From Mesorhizobium sp. WSM4306 (GTDB lineage Bacteria > Pseudomonadota > Alphaproteobacteria > Rhizobiales > Rhizobiaceae), in NCBI RefSeq assembly GCF_007003975.1, contig NZ_VFTC01000005.1, forward strand, positions 166,519 through 230,518: a stretch of 64,000 nucleotides of DNA, given 5' to 3'. A model generated the notes under the pieces. The model made no database searches. It had not been told where the DNA came from and saw only the letters and a program-made list of their open reading frames with translations. Made by a program: the position numbers and the translations under genes. Below, in pieces: positions 1-8,714 of the stretch. Numbering within the stretch: the first letter of the stretch is position 1; each line of letters opens with the position of its first letter.

Positions 1-2
1 CG

Positions 3-722
3 GGTTATAGTCTGTCCATCTATTCCACCACGCCCGACGACGATCCCGTCGAGAGTGTGCAGCGGCAGCTTCAGGCGCGCAGCACAGACGGACTGATCAT
101 CACCCGCATGGTGTCGCGTGATCCGCGCGTCAAGCTGTTGCTGGATGAACGCATGCCGTTCGTCGCGTTTGGAAGAACCGACCTGGATACCGCGTACCCT
201 TATGTCGATGTCGACAATGAACAGATTGCCTACGAGGCGACCCGACGGCTCATGGACAAGGGCTCTCGACGCATTGCGCTGCAACTTCTCGTTCCGGAGG
301 ATCAGGCGAGCGCCATGCGTCTTGCAGGCTATGGAAGGGCAATGGCGGAGGCCGGACTTCCGATCGACCAATCGCTGATCGGTCATGGCATGTTCACCAT
401 GGAATCGAGCGCGGCCTGGTTCGATCGCCTGCTGGCATCGTTGGATCCGCCGACGGGCCTGGCATGCGCCAACGAACTGGGGCTTCTGGGAGCGTTACAC
501 GCTCTCGGCAAGCGGGGTCTTGAGCCTGGCCGTGACGTCCACATCGTCACTCGTGACAGCACGCGGCTTGCACACTTCCTGCCGGCGAAGATTGGAGTTC
601 ATTTCGTGGACATGGCGGCGGTTGGGCGCAAACTTATCGAAGTCCTGGAGGGACAAATAGTCAATCCAGCGACAGCCGTTGAGACGGTCCTGTTGCAAGG
701 TGAATTCGACCCTGGCGAATAA
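3..722 (+). CDS. LacI-family transcriptional regulator, 5'-truncated by window edge
   Basis: The reading frame is open from base 3, so the N-terminal helix-turn-helix lies outside the window. What remains is the periplasmic-binding-protein-like effector domain of a LacI/GalR regulator: 'STDGLIITRM' followed by 'RMPFVAFGRTD' is the typical stretch around the first inter-domain crossover, and the 'DVDNEQIAYEATRRLMDKG' region is the usual helix after it. Near the end, 'GKLIEVLEG'-like sequence and 'LLQGEF' match the family C-terminus. Such proteins usually repress sugar-uptake or catabolic operons by binding an operator as dimers. The target is not visible here because the next gene is a decayed regulator. 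The GTG at 57 is an internal codon, not the start. Family assignment is firm; effector unknown. Confidence 0.85.
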   Translation, partial: GYSLSIYSTTPDDDPVESVQRQLQARSTDGLIITRMVSRDPRVKLLLDERMPFVAFGRTDLDTAYPYVDVDNEQIAYEATRRLMDKGSRRIALQLLVPEDQASAMRLAGYGRAMAEAGLPIDQSLIGHGMFTMESSAAWFDRLLASLDPPTGLACANELGLLGALHALGKRGLEPGRDVHIVTRDSTRLAHFLPAKIGVHFVDMAAVGRKLIEVLEGQIVNPATAVETVLLQGEFDPGE

Positions 723-877
723 CCCGATTGCGTAGAGGCTGGCGGTCGTAAAACGGTGGCTGCAAACCAATCGCGAGAGCGACTTGACGACCGGGGCGGG
801 TGCCGAAGTGGTTCTTGCCGACCCTCCGAGCGAAGCCGTAGCAGCTGCGCCACCCCGACTTTGTGCCCTGACGTGAC

Positions 878-1627
878 ATGGCCGCTCAGCTCGGCGTCTC
901 GCGCGGCACCGTACGCGTCGCGTACCAGCGCCTTATCGATGAGCAGTTCGCGGTCGGCGCCGGCGCTGCGGGCACCCGCGTCGCCAAGTGCCCATCGCCT
1001 TCGTCGTCGCCCTTGTGGTCGCCAGACGTGCCGCCTCTGCCGGAGCTGTTCCATACCTATGGAACGCCGCCTCTGCCGTTCCAGATGGGCGTGCCGTCGC
1101 AAGACGCCTTTCCGTTCAAGCTGTGGTCGCGCGTCGTCGCGCGAGCGGCGCGGCGGGCAGCGGCTGCGCCGGTCGGCTATCCCGATCCCCGTGGTGATCC
1201 GCAGTTGCGAAAGGAGATCGCGGCCTATGTCGGGATCGCACGGGGTCTTCGGTGCAGTCCCGCCCAGGTGTTCGTCGCCGCAGGCTATTCCGGGGCGCTT
1301 GGTCTGGCGGTGCGCGCTCTGCAGGTCGTGGGATCGCGAGCCTTGATCGAGGATCCGAGCTTCCCGATCACACGCAAAGCGCTCGACCTGTCCGGCATCA
1401 CCGTGACGGCCGTTCCGGTCGACGCCGAAGGTCTGGATGTCGCTTCCGGCGTCCAAAGCGCCCGGGGCGCAGCGCTGGCGATCGTCACGCCAGGGCAACA
1501 TGCGCCGCTCGGGATGACGATGTCGCTGACCCGCAGACTTGCGTTGCTCGCTTGGGCTCGGCGGAGCGACGCCTGGATCATCGAAGACGATTATCTGAGC
1601 GAGCTGCAACTGACCGGCCGGGCCTAG
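878..1627 (+). pseudogene. Decayed MocR/PdxR-type GntR regulator (aminotransferase-like), truncated at both ends
   Basis: The open stretch starts in the middle of a GntR winged helix ('AAQLGVSRGTVRVAYQRL') and continues into a fold-type I aminotransferase-like domain (GYPDPRGDPQLRKEIAAY; WIIEDDYLSELQ). Family members are normally about 450-500 residues; only 249 are open here. Upstream, an in-frame TGA at 869-871 falls exactly where relatives have the Ser of the 'PSxR' motif before the recognition helix, and another stop (TAG) lies at 839-841. Downstream, a TAG ends the frame right after the 'EDDY.SEL' motif, before the region that carries the PLP-binding lysine. Both the DNA-binding and effector halves are therefore incomplete, and I read it as a pseudogene rather than a short functional protein. 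Confidence 0.75.
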
Positions 1628-2129
1628 GCACGTCAGCCATTGCTCAACCAAGACTGAGGTCCCCGGTCTTCCGTGGGTTCTGTCCCTGCAGGCTCGCCGG
1701 GAACACCTCACCCCGAATTCTCAGCGAGCCAGCCATCCCGGCATGAGGCTACAACGGAGCGACCTCCAACCTGTAGGGTTCGACGTGCGGAAGTTGCGAA
1801 GCATCTCCCAGAGACTTCGGGCCACTTGACCTAAGACTGGGTAGCATCATCCAGACCAACGAAAACGTATGAGGATTCACTAAAAAGTTCGGAACATCAA
1901 ATGGACAGGAACAGAACCAAAGCGGTTACATCAGACCTTCGAAAGCAAGTCGCAAGACTTTAGTCCGATAGCAAAAGCCAACCACTGAGGTCCCAGCGGC
2001 GGGCTTTCAACGGCTACATCCACAAGGGGAATCGACCGCCTCGCAAGTGCAACTGGGATAGGGAGGCTATGGTTCCCGGGGATCCGTTGCGGTCTGACTT
2101 GGGCCAACTCAACGAAAGCCGGTCGTAAC
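1628..2129. other. Intergenic stretch of about 500 bases without a recognisable gene
   Basis: The first 130 bases may be eroded remains of the 3' half of the MocR-type gene. The rest contains no convincing start-to-stop frame with a family match on either strand; a 69-codon minus-strand frame at 1931-2140 shows no motif and overlaps the end of the TadE gene. I saw no strong hairpin terminator or operator. Confidence 0.5.
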
Positions 2130-2540
2130 CTAGCTGGCAACCAGCGGAACGGTGACGGTCGTAGCGTAATTTATCGGATACTGGTCGAAATACGGGAAGG
2201 CGATGACGAAGGCATAGCTGGCGGTCAGATGCGCCATCTTGAAGCCGCCGCTGGCAGGGTCGATCGAGATCGTCACAACGACGTTCTGCAGACCCAGGTT
2301 CGCCAATTTCTCCGTAGCGATGGCCTGGATGTCGCTCTGGGAAAGCGTGTTGTTCAGTTGCAGCGCCCGAGAAGAGGTCTCCAGCGTATAGCGGACGGTC
2401 GACACGGCGTTCATGGCCCAGCCGAACGCGAAGATTCCGAACAAAAGCATCACCAGGACGGGCGCGATCAAGGCGAATTCCAGCCCTGTTCCGCCGGAGC
2501 AGTCACGGCGCCATCTGGACCCGATCCTTTCAGCGGACAC
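2130..2540 (-). CDS. TadE-like pseudopilin/pilus assembly protein
   Basis: This 136-residue protein has the classical TadE start: a short basic, cytoplasmic tail (about residues 1-17), then '[26 protein letters not shown]', a type IV pilin-like hydrophobic helix with a Glu at position +5 after the Gly, followed by a short extracytoplasmic domain. TadE-type minor pilins are processed by the TadV/CpaA prepilin peptidase and support assembly of Flp pili at the inner membrane. It is the last gene of a three-gene minus-strand set and overlaps the preceding gene by 11 bases, so translation is probably coupled. No other tad/cpa genes (secretin, ATPase, major pilin) are in the window. Confidence 0.85.
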   Translation of the reverse strand: MSAERIGSRWRRDCSGGTGLEFALIAPVLVMLLFGIFAFGWAMNAVSTVRYTLETSSRALQLNNTLSQSDIQAIATEKLANLGLQNVVVTISIDPASGGFKMAHLTASYAFVIAFPYFDQYPINYATTVTVPLVAS

Positions 2541-2985
2541 GGATCACCTGCTGATGACTGATCGCGCGCGGGTCCGGGAAGACACCGAAATTGAACGGGG
2601 GCACCCAGGTGCCCGTCGCCGTTATCTGGACGAAGACGGTCGGCAGCTTCGTTCCGCCGCAGATGGTGGTCGCATCCACGACCGTGGTGCCGCACAAATA
2701 GGAGCGAACCAGCACGACCGCGGCATCATCGGGCTTGTCGTTCCAGCTCGAAAGCGCGACCGCCTGCGTTCCCGTGTCATTGGACGCGCCGGCCATCACG
2801 AGATTGGCCGCGGTTTTGACGCCGGCGCGCATTTGCAGGTAACTCGTCACGTAGGACCAGCCGTCGGCGATGCCGAAGCAGACGAGGCACAGGATGGGCA
2901 GCAACATGGCAAATTCTACGGCAGCTATCCCGGATTTGTCCCGGACAATGTGCAAGGTCCGCCCACCCATCCCGCTACTCGACAA
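2530..2985 (-). CDS. TadE/TadF-like pilus assembly protein
   Basis: The 151-residue product has the same plan as its downstream neighbour: a basic N-terminus ending '[29 protein letters not shown]', i.e. a TadE/TadF-like prepilin segment with the conserved Glu after 'AAV', one membrane helix and an extracytoplasmic domain of about 115 residues. Two pairs of Cys-containing motifs ('SYLCGTT', 'TTICGGT') could form a disulfide outside the cell membrane. The start at 2985 overlaps the TadG gene end by 11 bases and the stop overlaps the next gene by 11 bases, so the three form one translationally coupled operon. TadE versus TadF cannot be separated with confidence from sequence reading alone. Confidence 0.8.
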   Translation of the reverse strand: MSSSGMGGRTLHIVRDKSGIAAVEFAMLLPILCLVCFGIADGWSYVTSYLQMRAGVKTAANLVMAGASNDTGTQAVALSSWNDKPDDAAVVLVRSYLCGTTVVDATTICGGTKLPTVFVQITATGTWVPPFNFGVFPDPRAISHQQVIRVR

Positions 2986-4216
2986 GTTGAACGGACTGCG
3001 TCGCCGGAATGTCCTTCATCCCGAGACTGGTGCAGTCCTGCTTGATGGTCGTGCTGCCGGACCACTGGATGGTGTCGGCGACGACCTGAGTGCAGCCGCC
3101 GTTCCCCGAGAAGTTGCCAAGGTAGTTGACCTGCTGCCTGGGGAAATAGATGGCGCCGGTCAAAAGCGAGTCCGCGGTGCCATTGAAAGTGCTCTGCGCC
3201 GCAGTCCCGGTCCTGTCGCCGTAGAACAGCACGCCGGAATAGGTTCCGGATGTCGGCGCGCTCAGCGTCACCTTGGCGTTGCCGTTCATGCTGACGGTGT
3301 TGCTGCCTGCCATGAAGATGGTTACCCCGCTGCCCGCGACGACCGCGTTGGCGTTGACCTTCATGCTGCCCTGCACGACATAGACGCCGGGCTGCAGGGT
3401 GACGTTGCCGCTAAGGCTCATGCCGCTGCAGTAGGTGCCAGGCTGGAGTGTTTGCGCCGTCTTGTTGCCGTTGACATTCTTGCACGGGTTGCTGGCTGTC
3501 GGGGTCGCCAGGCTGGAGAAAGGATCGGACGCCGGCAAGGCCTGGGTGATGTTTGACTTGCAGTCCGTGGTTGGTGGAACGTTCAGCACCATGCCGCCGA
3601 CCGTGATCAGACAGTCGGCCTTTATCGTCGCCGAGCCCTGCGTCTTTATGGCGTCCGCGGCAATCGAGTCCGACATGACCGAGCAGCCGGTGAGATTGAC
3701 GGCGGTGTTGCCGGAAAAGAGCGCAGCCTGGGCGGCCGACGGGCTGAGCGCCAGCACGCAGGCTTTCGAGGCGTCGGTGATGAGCGCCACGGCCCTCGCC
3801 TGTTCCGGAACCGGCGTGCTGTTGAAGATCGCCGTGAAGTAGCGATCGAGGTTCTGCTTGACGATGACCTCCACCGCCTTCTTCGCGGTGTTCGGGCCGG
3901 ACAACGGCGGCGTGTTGACCTGGATCGTGCCCGGCGTGGCAAAATTGTTCGAGGTCGCCGACTGCGTGGCGGCGGCGATGATGGTCGGGTTGTCGGAACC
4001 CGCGACTTTCTCGAGCGCACCGGCATAGGCCGCGGCATCGGCGACGGCCTGTAGCTTAAGGCTGCTGTAGTACCAGAAGGACGTCTCCACACCGAGGCCG
4101 GCGCCGCCGACCACGATCGGCAAGGTGAAGGCAAAGGTGACGGCAACGTTACCGTTCGCGGCGCGTCTTAGGCGGCCGAAAACAAACCACATCCAGGTGA
4201 ACGCATTGAATGCCAT
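2975..4216 (-). CDS. TadG-like Flp pilus-associated protein
   Basis: This 413-residue protein begins with a basic tail and the helix 'GNVAVTFAFTLPIVVGGAGLGVE' (about residues 22-44) followed by 'QAVADAAAYAGA', the standard N-terminal Tad-secretion signature of TadG proteins. The rest is predicted to be outside the inner membrane. Residues from about 250 to 390 are rich in Gly, Asn, Thr and Val ('GNVTLQPGVYVVQG', 'MNGNAKVTLSAPTSG') and look like a repetitive beta-structure of the kind often found fused to TadG N-termini in rhizobia; eight or so Cys residues are spread through the exported part. It leads the TadG-TadF-TadE operon. TadG proteins anchor or assist Flp pili, but the specific function of such orphan clusters is not settled. 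Confidence 0.82.
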   Translation of the reverse strand: MAFNAFTWMWFVFGRLRRAANGNVAVTFAFTLPIVVGGAGLGVETSFWYYSSLKLQAVADAAAYAGALEKVAGSDNPTIIAAATQSATSNNFATPGTIQVNTPPLSGPNTAKKAVEVIVKQNLDRYFTAIFNSTPVPEQARAVALITDASKACVLALSPSAAQAALFSGNTAVNLTGCSVMSDSIAADAIKTQGSATIKADCLITVGGMVLNVPPTTDCKSNITQALPASDPFSSLATPTASNPCKNVNGNKTAQTLQPGTYCSGMSLSGNVTLQPGVYVVQGSMKVNANAVVAGSGVTIFMAGSNTVSMNGNAKVTLSAPTSGTYSGVLFYGDRTGTAAQSTFNGTADSLLTGAIYFPRQQVNYLGNFSGNGGCTQVVADTIQWSGSTTIKQDCTSLGMKDIPATQSVQLVE

Positions 4217-4470
4217 ATGTTATTAGAAACCACGAATAGATAAACGAATGTCTAAAAACTCCATTCCGATTCGACGTAGTCCGACGGGCCAGGCGCAATT
4301 GTTGCGATCGCGCCTCGTGCCGCCGCTTGACTGTCGGAGGTATCGCCCCAGAAACGATGAATGCGAAAGATCGTTTTCATGGAGAGGTCACATGCCGCTA
4401 TCGCGAACTTTGTTGCCGACCAAAATGACATTTTACCCGTCTGAGACGAAGCTATCGAGAAGACAGGGGG

Positions 4471-5202
4471 ATGGTTTCAAGGCGCAAAATTGTTCAAATG
4501 TGCGGCGGGGCCGGAACGACAATCACGGGTACACTGAAGGAGCGCCTGTCAGGAATGGATTTTGATTGGCAGAGCATCAACGGCTCAGCTTCGTTTGCCG
4601 AGCGCGACTACGTGACGAACAAGCTGTCGACGTGGATGCCCATTCTTGAACCGCTGCGGGATACGCCGCTTTCGATTCTGGAAATCGGCTCCATGGAGGG
4701 CCGCTCCGCCCTCTTCTTTGCCAGCTATTTGCGAAAGGCTGTCATCACCTGCGTCGATCCCTTCCACAAACGGGGGAAACGCTTCGACAGGAATTTGAAG
4801 CGTTACGCCGATCGGGTGACGAAGATTCGCGACTTCTCACTGCCGGCGCTGATCAGACTACGCCAGGCAGGGGCGGAATTTGACCTGGTTTATATCGATG
4901 GTTGTCATGAGCGCGAAAGCGTCATGATGGATAGCGTCCTGGCATGGGGGATGCTCAAGCTTGGCGGCATGCTCATTTGGGACGACTACACCGACTATAA
5001 GGACGACAAGGCAAATTGGGAGCGTCCCACGTCCGCCGTCGATGGCTTCCTGGTCGCCTACGCGCAAGAGTTTCAAGAGATCTCGCGCACCAAACAGCTC
5101 ATCGTAAAGAAGACTGCCGATACCCCGCGCTGCCCGGTGAGGGGAAAGATCGGTTCACGCCGCCTCAGGACCTTTGTGCAATCCATTCAGGGCTGGCTCT
5201 GA
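4471..5202 (+). CDS. Class I SAM-dependent methyltransferase
   Basis: The protein has a Rossmann-type methyltransferase core: motif I 'ILEIGSMEGRSALFFA', the acidic end of strand beta2 'ITCVDPF', and motif IV 'FDLVYIDGCHERESVMMD', followed by 'LGGMLIWDDY'. The 'YIDGCH' and 'WDDY' motifs are typical of the Methyltransf_24 group, which includes methylases of small molecules and sugar/lipid precursors. The substrate cannot be inferred. The longest frame begins at 4471 after a G-run, but an ATG at 4555 ('MDFDWQSING') lies just before the conserved region and would remove a 28-residue extension of no recognisable character, so the true start may be there. The gene stands alone between the tadG and O-methyltransferase genes. 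Confidence 0.7.
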   Translation: MVSRRKIVQMCGGAGTTITGTLKERLSGMDFDWQSINGSASFAERDYVTNKLSTWMPILEPLRDTPLSILEIGSMEGRSALFFASYLRKAVITCVDPFHKRGKRFDRNLKRYADRVTKIRDFSLPALIRLRQAGAEFDLVYIDGCHERESVMMDSVLAWGMLKLGGMLIWDDYTDYKDDKANWERPTSAVDGFLVAYAQEFQEISRTKQLIVKKTADTPRCPVRGKIGSRRLRTFVQSIQGWL

Positions 5203-5265
5203 GAGCCACGGCGACGGGGGCGCCTCAGACAGACTTTCCGTCCGAAACCAGCCATTCCGTCACGA

Positions 5266-6252
5266 TCAGCCCGCGAGGCGCGCACGAAATAACGTGCAGC
5301 CGTCCGGGAGGCGCGACCTGGAGATACTTCTGAATCCAGCCTCGGTCATCCACGCGCGATACTGACCTTCCGTGTAGGATTCGCCTGCGCGATAGAGATT
5401 CAGGAAGGTGAGATTGAGAAAGACACCCTCGGGCGGGCCGAGGCGATCGTCATCGACGACACCCCACCCCGCAATGGCGATCTCGCCTCCTTGCGTGAGG
5501 CAACGCGCGGCGTTCAGGATCGAACTGCGCGCCTGGTTTGGCGGAAGGATCTGGACGACGGCCTTCAGGATCGCCAGATCGTGCCGGCCGATCGATGGCG
5601 CAACAGTTATGTCGCCTTCTTCGACAACCACGTCGTCGGCACCGTATTCTGACAGGATGGCTGGCGCGACCGCTGCGACTGTTGGGAGTTCCATCAGCGT
5701 CGCCGCAATGTGCGGCCACCGCTCGCGAAGTCCGACGAGAATGGTCCCGGCGCCGCCGCCAATGTCGATCACCGAACCGATCGCCGAGAGGTCCAACTCA
5801 CGGGCCAGATTTCGGCCGAAAATCACCCCGCCAGGGGCAAGGATGCGGCTGAAGGCCGCCGCGGACTCAGGCCCCGCTTCGGAAAAGTCGTGCAGCGCAG
5901 CCGGCCGGTTCTGCCGCAGCGATTCTGCGGTCAAAAGGTCGGCTCCCCAGAGCTCGCGCAGGAGCGCGTGGTCGCCACCGCGATAGGTCGGCTTGGACGC
6001 GTCTAGGAACTCCGACGCTTCGGCTCCGTTGCGGAATTGACCATCATCGACGTCGAGGAGAGCGATGCTGGCGAGCGCGTAGAGGAGCCGCGACAGACGA
6101 TCGGGCTCGACCTTGAGCGCGATCCCAAGGCTGTCGGCAGTCATCGCGTTGCCGCCGAGCCGGGTGAAGATGCCAAGATCCAGCCCGGCGCGAAGCGCCA
6201 AGGCCGGGGGCACCCCTGCGATCAGCTTGTCGATCCGATCAGAATCCACCAT
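5266..6252 (-). CDS. O-methyltransferase, dimerisation-domain type (methyltransferase_2 family)
   Basis: The 328-residue length and order of parts match plant/actinobacterial-type O-methyltransferases. There is an N-terminal winged-helix dimerisation region ('ALRAGLDLGIFTRLGG' to 'LLYALASIALLDV'), then a SAM-binding core with 'VIDIGGGAGTILVGLRERWP', 'ATLMELPTVAAVA' and 'GDITVAPSIGRHDLAILKAVVQILP', and the closing 'GGEIAIAGWGVVDDD'. The usual catalytic His of the 'HDW' motif is not obvious ('AVVQILPPNQ' is at that place), so catalysis may differ or the enzyme may methylate another group. The gene is convergent with the methyltransferase at 4471 and separate from the chr genes. Substrate unknown; a secondary metabolite is a guess. 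Confidence 0.75.
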   Translation of the reverse strand: MVDSDRIDKLIAGVPPALALRAGLDLGIFTRLGGNAMTADSLGIALKVEPDRLSRLLYALASIALLDVDDGQFRNGAEASEFLDASKPTYRGGDHALLRELWGADLLTAESLRQNRPAALHDFSEAGPESAAAFSRILAPGGVIFGRNLARELDLSAIGSVIDIGGGAGTILVGLRERWPHIAATLMELPTVAAVAPAILSEYGADDVVVEEGDITVAPSIGRHDLAILKAVVQILPPNQARSSILNAARCLTQGGEIAIAGWGVVDDDRLGPPEGVFLNLTFLNLYRAGESYTEGQYRAWMTEAGFRSISRSRLPDGCTLFRARLAG

Positions 6253-6367
6253 GTCACATCCCGTTGCGCGATCCGGGACCGACTTTGAAACAGCTCGGCC
6301 GACCTCGTCAAATCAGCTTGACCGTGGTCGCGCATCATTGCTGGTTGAGCTTTGCTTGCGTCGAGCG

Positions 6368-7759
6368 CTACGCAGGCAGAGCCAGCAGGACCATCCCCGC
6401 CAGCGCCGAACCGGCTAATGTCGGCAGCATGCCGACCTTCAGTTTCAGCATGGCGACCATCGCGGCTGCCGCCAGCAGTGCGGCGCGCCAGTCCAGCGAC
6501 GACAGCACCGGCACCTCCATCCCGAGGCCGACATGGTGCACCGCGCCGAAAACGACGTGCAGCGCAAACCACAGAGCAAGGTTCATCACCACGCCGACGA
6601 CAGCCGCCGTGATCGCGGTCAGGGCTGCCGACAGCGCCTTGTTGCCGCGCAGCGCCTCGATATACGGGGCGCCGAGAAAAATCCAGAAGAAGCAGGGCAC
6701 GAACGTCACCCAGAGCGTCAGCAATGCGCCGAGCGATCCGGCGACGAGCGGGCTCAGCGCACCAGCATGCCGTGAGGCGGCGACGAAGCCGACGAACTGG
6801 AGCACCAGGATCAGAGGGCCCGGCGTGGTCTCGGCAAGGCCAAGACCGTCGACCATTTCACCGGGGGCGAGCCAGCCGAATGACGTCACGGCCGCCTGTG
6901 CGACATAGGAGAGCGCGGCATAGGCGCCGCCGAAGGTGACCACCGCCATCAGGCTGAAGAAGCCGCCGAGCTGTGTCCACACACTGGCTGGGCCGGTCAG
7001 CGCCAGGATCAGCACGACCGGTCCGAGCCAGACCGGTAGCCAGATCGCGGCGGTGCGCGGCGCATGCCATTTCGTCGGCCTGGTATGGGCGAGTTCGCCG
7101 CGCTCGAACATCAGGTCGACCGCGCCTCTGACATCGGGCAAATTATCCTTGCCATGTGCGGTTCCGGAAAACCGCGCCGGCGCCAGGCGATTGCCGATCC
7201 AGCCGGCCAGCCCGGCAAACAGGATGATCAGCGGAAACGGCAGCCTGACGACATAGATGGCAAGGAAGGCTACCACCGCGATCGCCACCATCACCCGGTT
7301 CTTGAGCGCCCGTTTGCCGATGCGGATAACCGCCTCGACGACGACGGCCAGCACCGCTGCCTTGATGCCGAAGAACAGCGCCTCGATGACAGGCGCATCA
7401 TTGTAGAGCACGTAGAAGATGCTGAGACCCAGCATGACCAGGGCGCCGGGCAGCACGAACAGGATGCCGGCAACGAGGCCGCCGGCGGTCCGGTGCAGCA
7501 GCCAGCCGATATAGATCGCCAGCTGCTGCGCCTCGGGTCCGGGCAACAGCATGCAATAATTGAGCGCATGCAAAAACCGCTGCTCGCCGATCCAGCGCCG
7601 CTCCTCGACCAGTTCCTTGTGCATCAGCGCGATCTGTCCGGCCGGCCCGCCGAAGGAAAGCAAACCGATCTTCGCCCACAGTTTTGTGGCCTGCCCGAAG
7701 GTCGGTGCTGAGGGCGCCTCGACACCATGAGCCTTTTCGCCAGCGGCAACGGCGCTCAT
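6368..7759 (-). CDS. chrA: Chromate transporter ChrA (two CHR domains)
   Basis: This is a 463-residue inner membrane protein of the CHR family, long form with two homologous halves. The first half carries the signature 'LWAKIGLLSFGGPAGQIALMH' and 'LPGPEAQQLAIYIGWLLH'; the second repeats it as 'GGFFSLMAVVTFGGAYAALSYVAQAAV' and 'TTPGPLILVLQFVGFVA'. ChrA exports chromate from the cytoplasm and confers resistance. I chose the ATG at 7759 because it overlaps the chrB stop as ATGA, which gives coupled translation, and because the next 18 residues upstream would lie inside chrB. The chrB-chrA order is the usual one in proteobacterial chromate operons. Confidence 0.93.
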   Translation of the reverse strand: MSAVAAGEKAHGVEAPSAPTFGQATKLWAKIGLLSFGGPAGQIALMHKELVEERRWIGEQRFLHALNYCMLLPGPEAQQLAIYIGWLLHRTAGGLVAGILFVLPGALVMLGLSIFYVLYNDAPVIEALFFGIKAAVLAVVVEAVIRIGKRALKNRVMVAIAVVAFLAIYVVRLPFPLIILFAGLAGWIGNRLAPARFSGTAHGKDNLPDVRGAVDLMFERGELAHTRPTKWHAPRTAAIWLPVWLGPVVLILALTGPASVWTQLGGFFSLMAVVTFGGAYAALSYVAQAAVTSFGWLAPGEMVDGLGLAETTPGPLILVLQFVGFVAASRHAGALSPLVAGSLGALLTLWVTFVPCFFWIFLGAPYIEALRGNKALSAALTAITAAVVGVVMNLALWFALHVVFGAVHHVGLGMEVPVLSSLDWRAALLAAAAMVAMLKLKVGMLPTLAGSALAGMVLLALPA

Positions 7760-8571
7760 GTTTTGACCCCGCTCGGCCAGTTGTGGGTTTCGTCGGTGGC
7801 GTCGCGGCACCACCTGAAAAACGCGTCATAGAGCAGCATGCCGGCCTCGAGCTGCTCGAGATCGTCGCGGAACATCCGCGAGAGGCCGAGCGATGCCGCG
7901 AGGAACCCTGCCGCCTGCGGTATGAGATCAAGGCGCGCCGTGTCGGCCGCGCGCACGATCAAAGCAAGACGGTCGAGCGCTTCGGAGCGCAGCCCGAATT
8001 CCTCGATCATGGTGTCGAAGGTACAGCGCTCGCCGCGATGGCTCCAGAACACATCGTCGATGTCGAAGGGAATCGCCGCGAAACGGTCGGCGGCAGCCAG
8101 CACTTCGGCCGGTTCGACGAACAGGAACACTGCAGAGGGATCGACGAAGCGGCGGATCAGCCATGGGCAAGCAATGCGGTCGACCTTGGGGCGGGCGCGC
8201 GTCACCCAGACCGTGCGGCCCCTGTCGTCGCGGCGCGGTATCTTGTCGGTCTTGATCACAAGACCCTTGGCCGCCAACCAGGCCTCGAAGCCGCCTTCCA
8301 GGGATTCAGCAGTGATGCCCTCATGGCGCAGCCAGGCAGCGACGCCTTGCGAGAGTTTTTGCCCACTTTGACAGATGACGACGACGTGGCGTCCGGCGAA
8401 CTCGGCCGCCCAGGTGGAAACGGTCTTGAAGTCGCGCCGGGATGAAGCCGGAAGCAAGCGCGGATCGGCGTCATAGTCCTCGTCGATGCGGACATCGACA
8501 AGAACAGGCGCGTCCGGCAGGCCGATGAGACGAGAGAGCTGCGCTACGGTGATTGCGGTTGTTGACGGCAT
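7756..8571 (-). CDS. chrB: Chromate resistance protein ChrB, rhodanese-ChrB fusion
   Basis: The 271-residue protein has an N-terminal rhodanese domain (about residues 8-100, with 'VLVDVRIDEDYD' and the active-site loop 'ICQSGQKLS', Cys67), followed by a ChrB C-terminal domain beginning 'WVTRARPKVDRIACPWLIRRFVDP' and containing 'FDIDDVFWSHRGERCTFDTMIE'. ChrB proteins are linked to chromate sensing and resistance and are cotranscribed with chrA. The start at 8571 is preceded by a strong GGAGGTGG ribosome site about 7 bases upstream; the longer frame to 8976 runs through the 3' end of the nickel exporter gene. The rhodanese half suggests sulfur chemistry, but its role in chromate response is inference. 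Confidence 0.9.
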   Translation of the reverse strand: MPSTTAITVAQLSRLIGLPDAPVLVDVRIDEDYDADPRLLPASSRRDFKTVSTWAAEFAGRHVVVICQSGQKLSQGVAAWLRHEGITAESLEGGFEAWLAAKGLVIKTDKIPRRDDRGRTVWVTRARPKVDRIACPWLIRRFVDPSAVFLFVEPAEVLAAADRFAAIPFDIDDVFWSHRGERCTFDTMIEEFGLRSEALDRLALIVRAADTARLDLIPQAAGFLAASLGLSRMFRDDLEQLEAGMLLYDAFFRWCRDATDETHNWPSGVKT

Positions 8572-8714
8572 GGCGTCCACCTCCAGAGTAAGAGTTTGGA
8601 CGCGATCGTTGGGCTGACGCCTCACGGGGTCGTCGCGAAGGAACCCCTTGTCACTATGCTGGAATGATCCTTCGTGCTTGTCAATCCATAACCCGGCTGT
8701 TCGTTTCAACGTCT

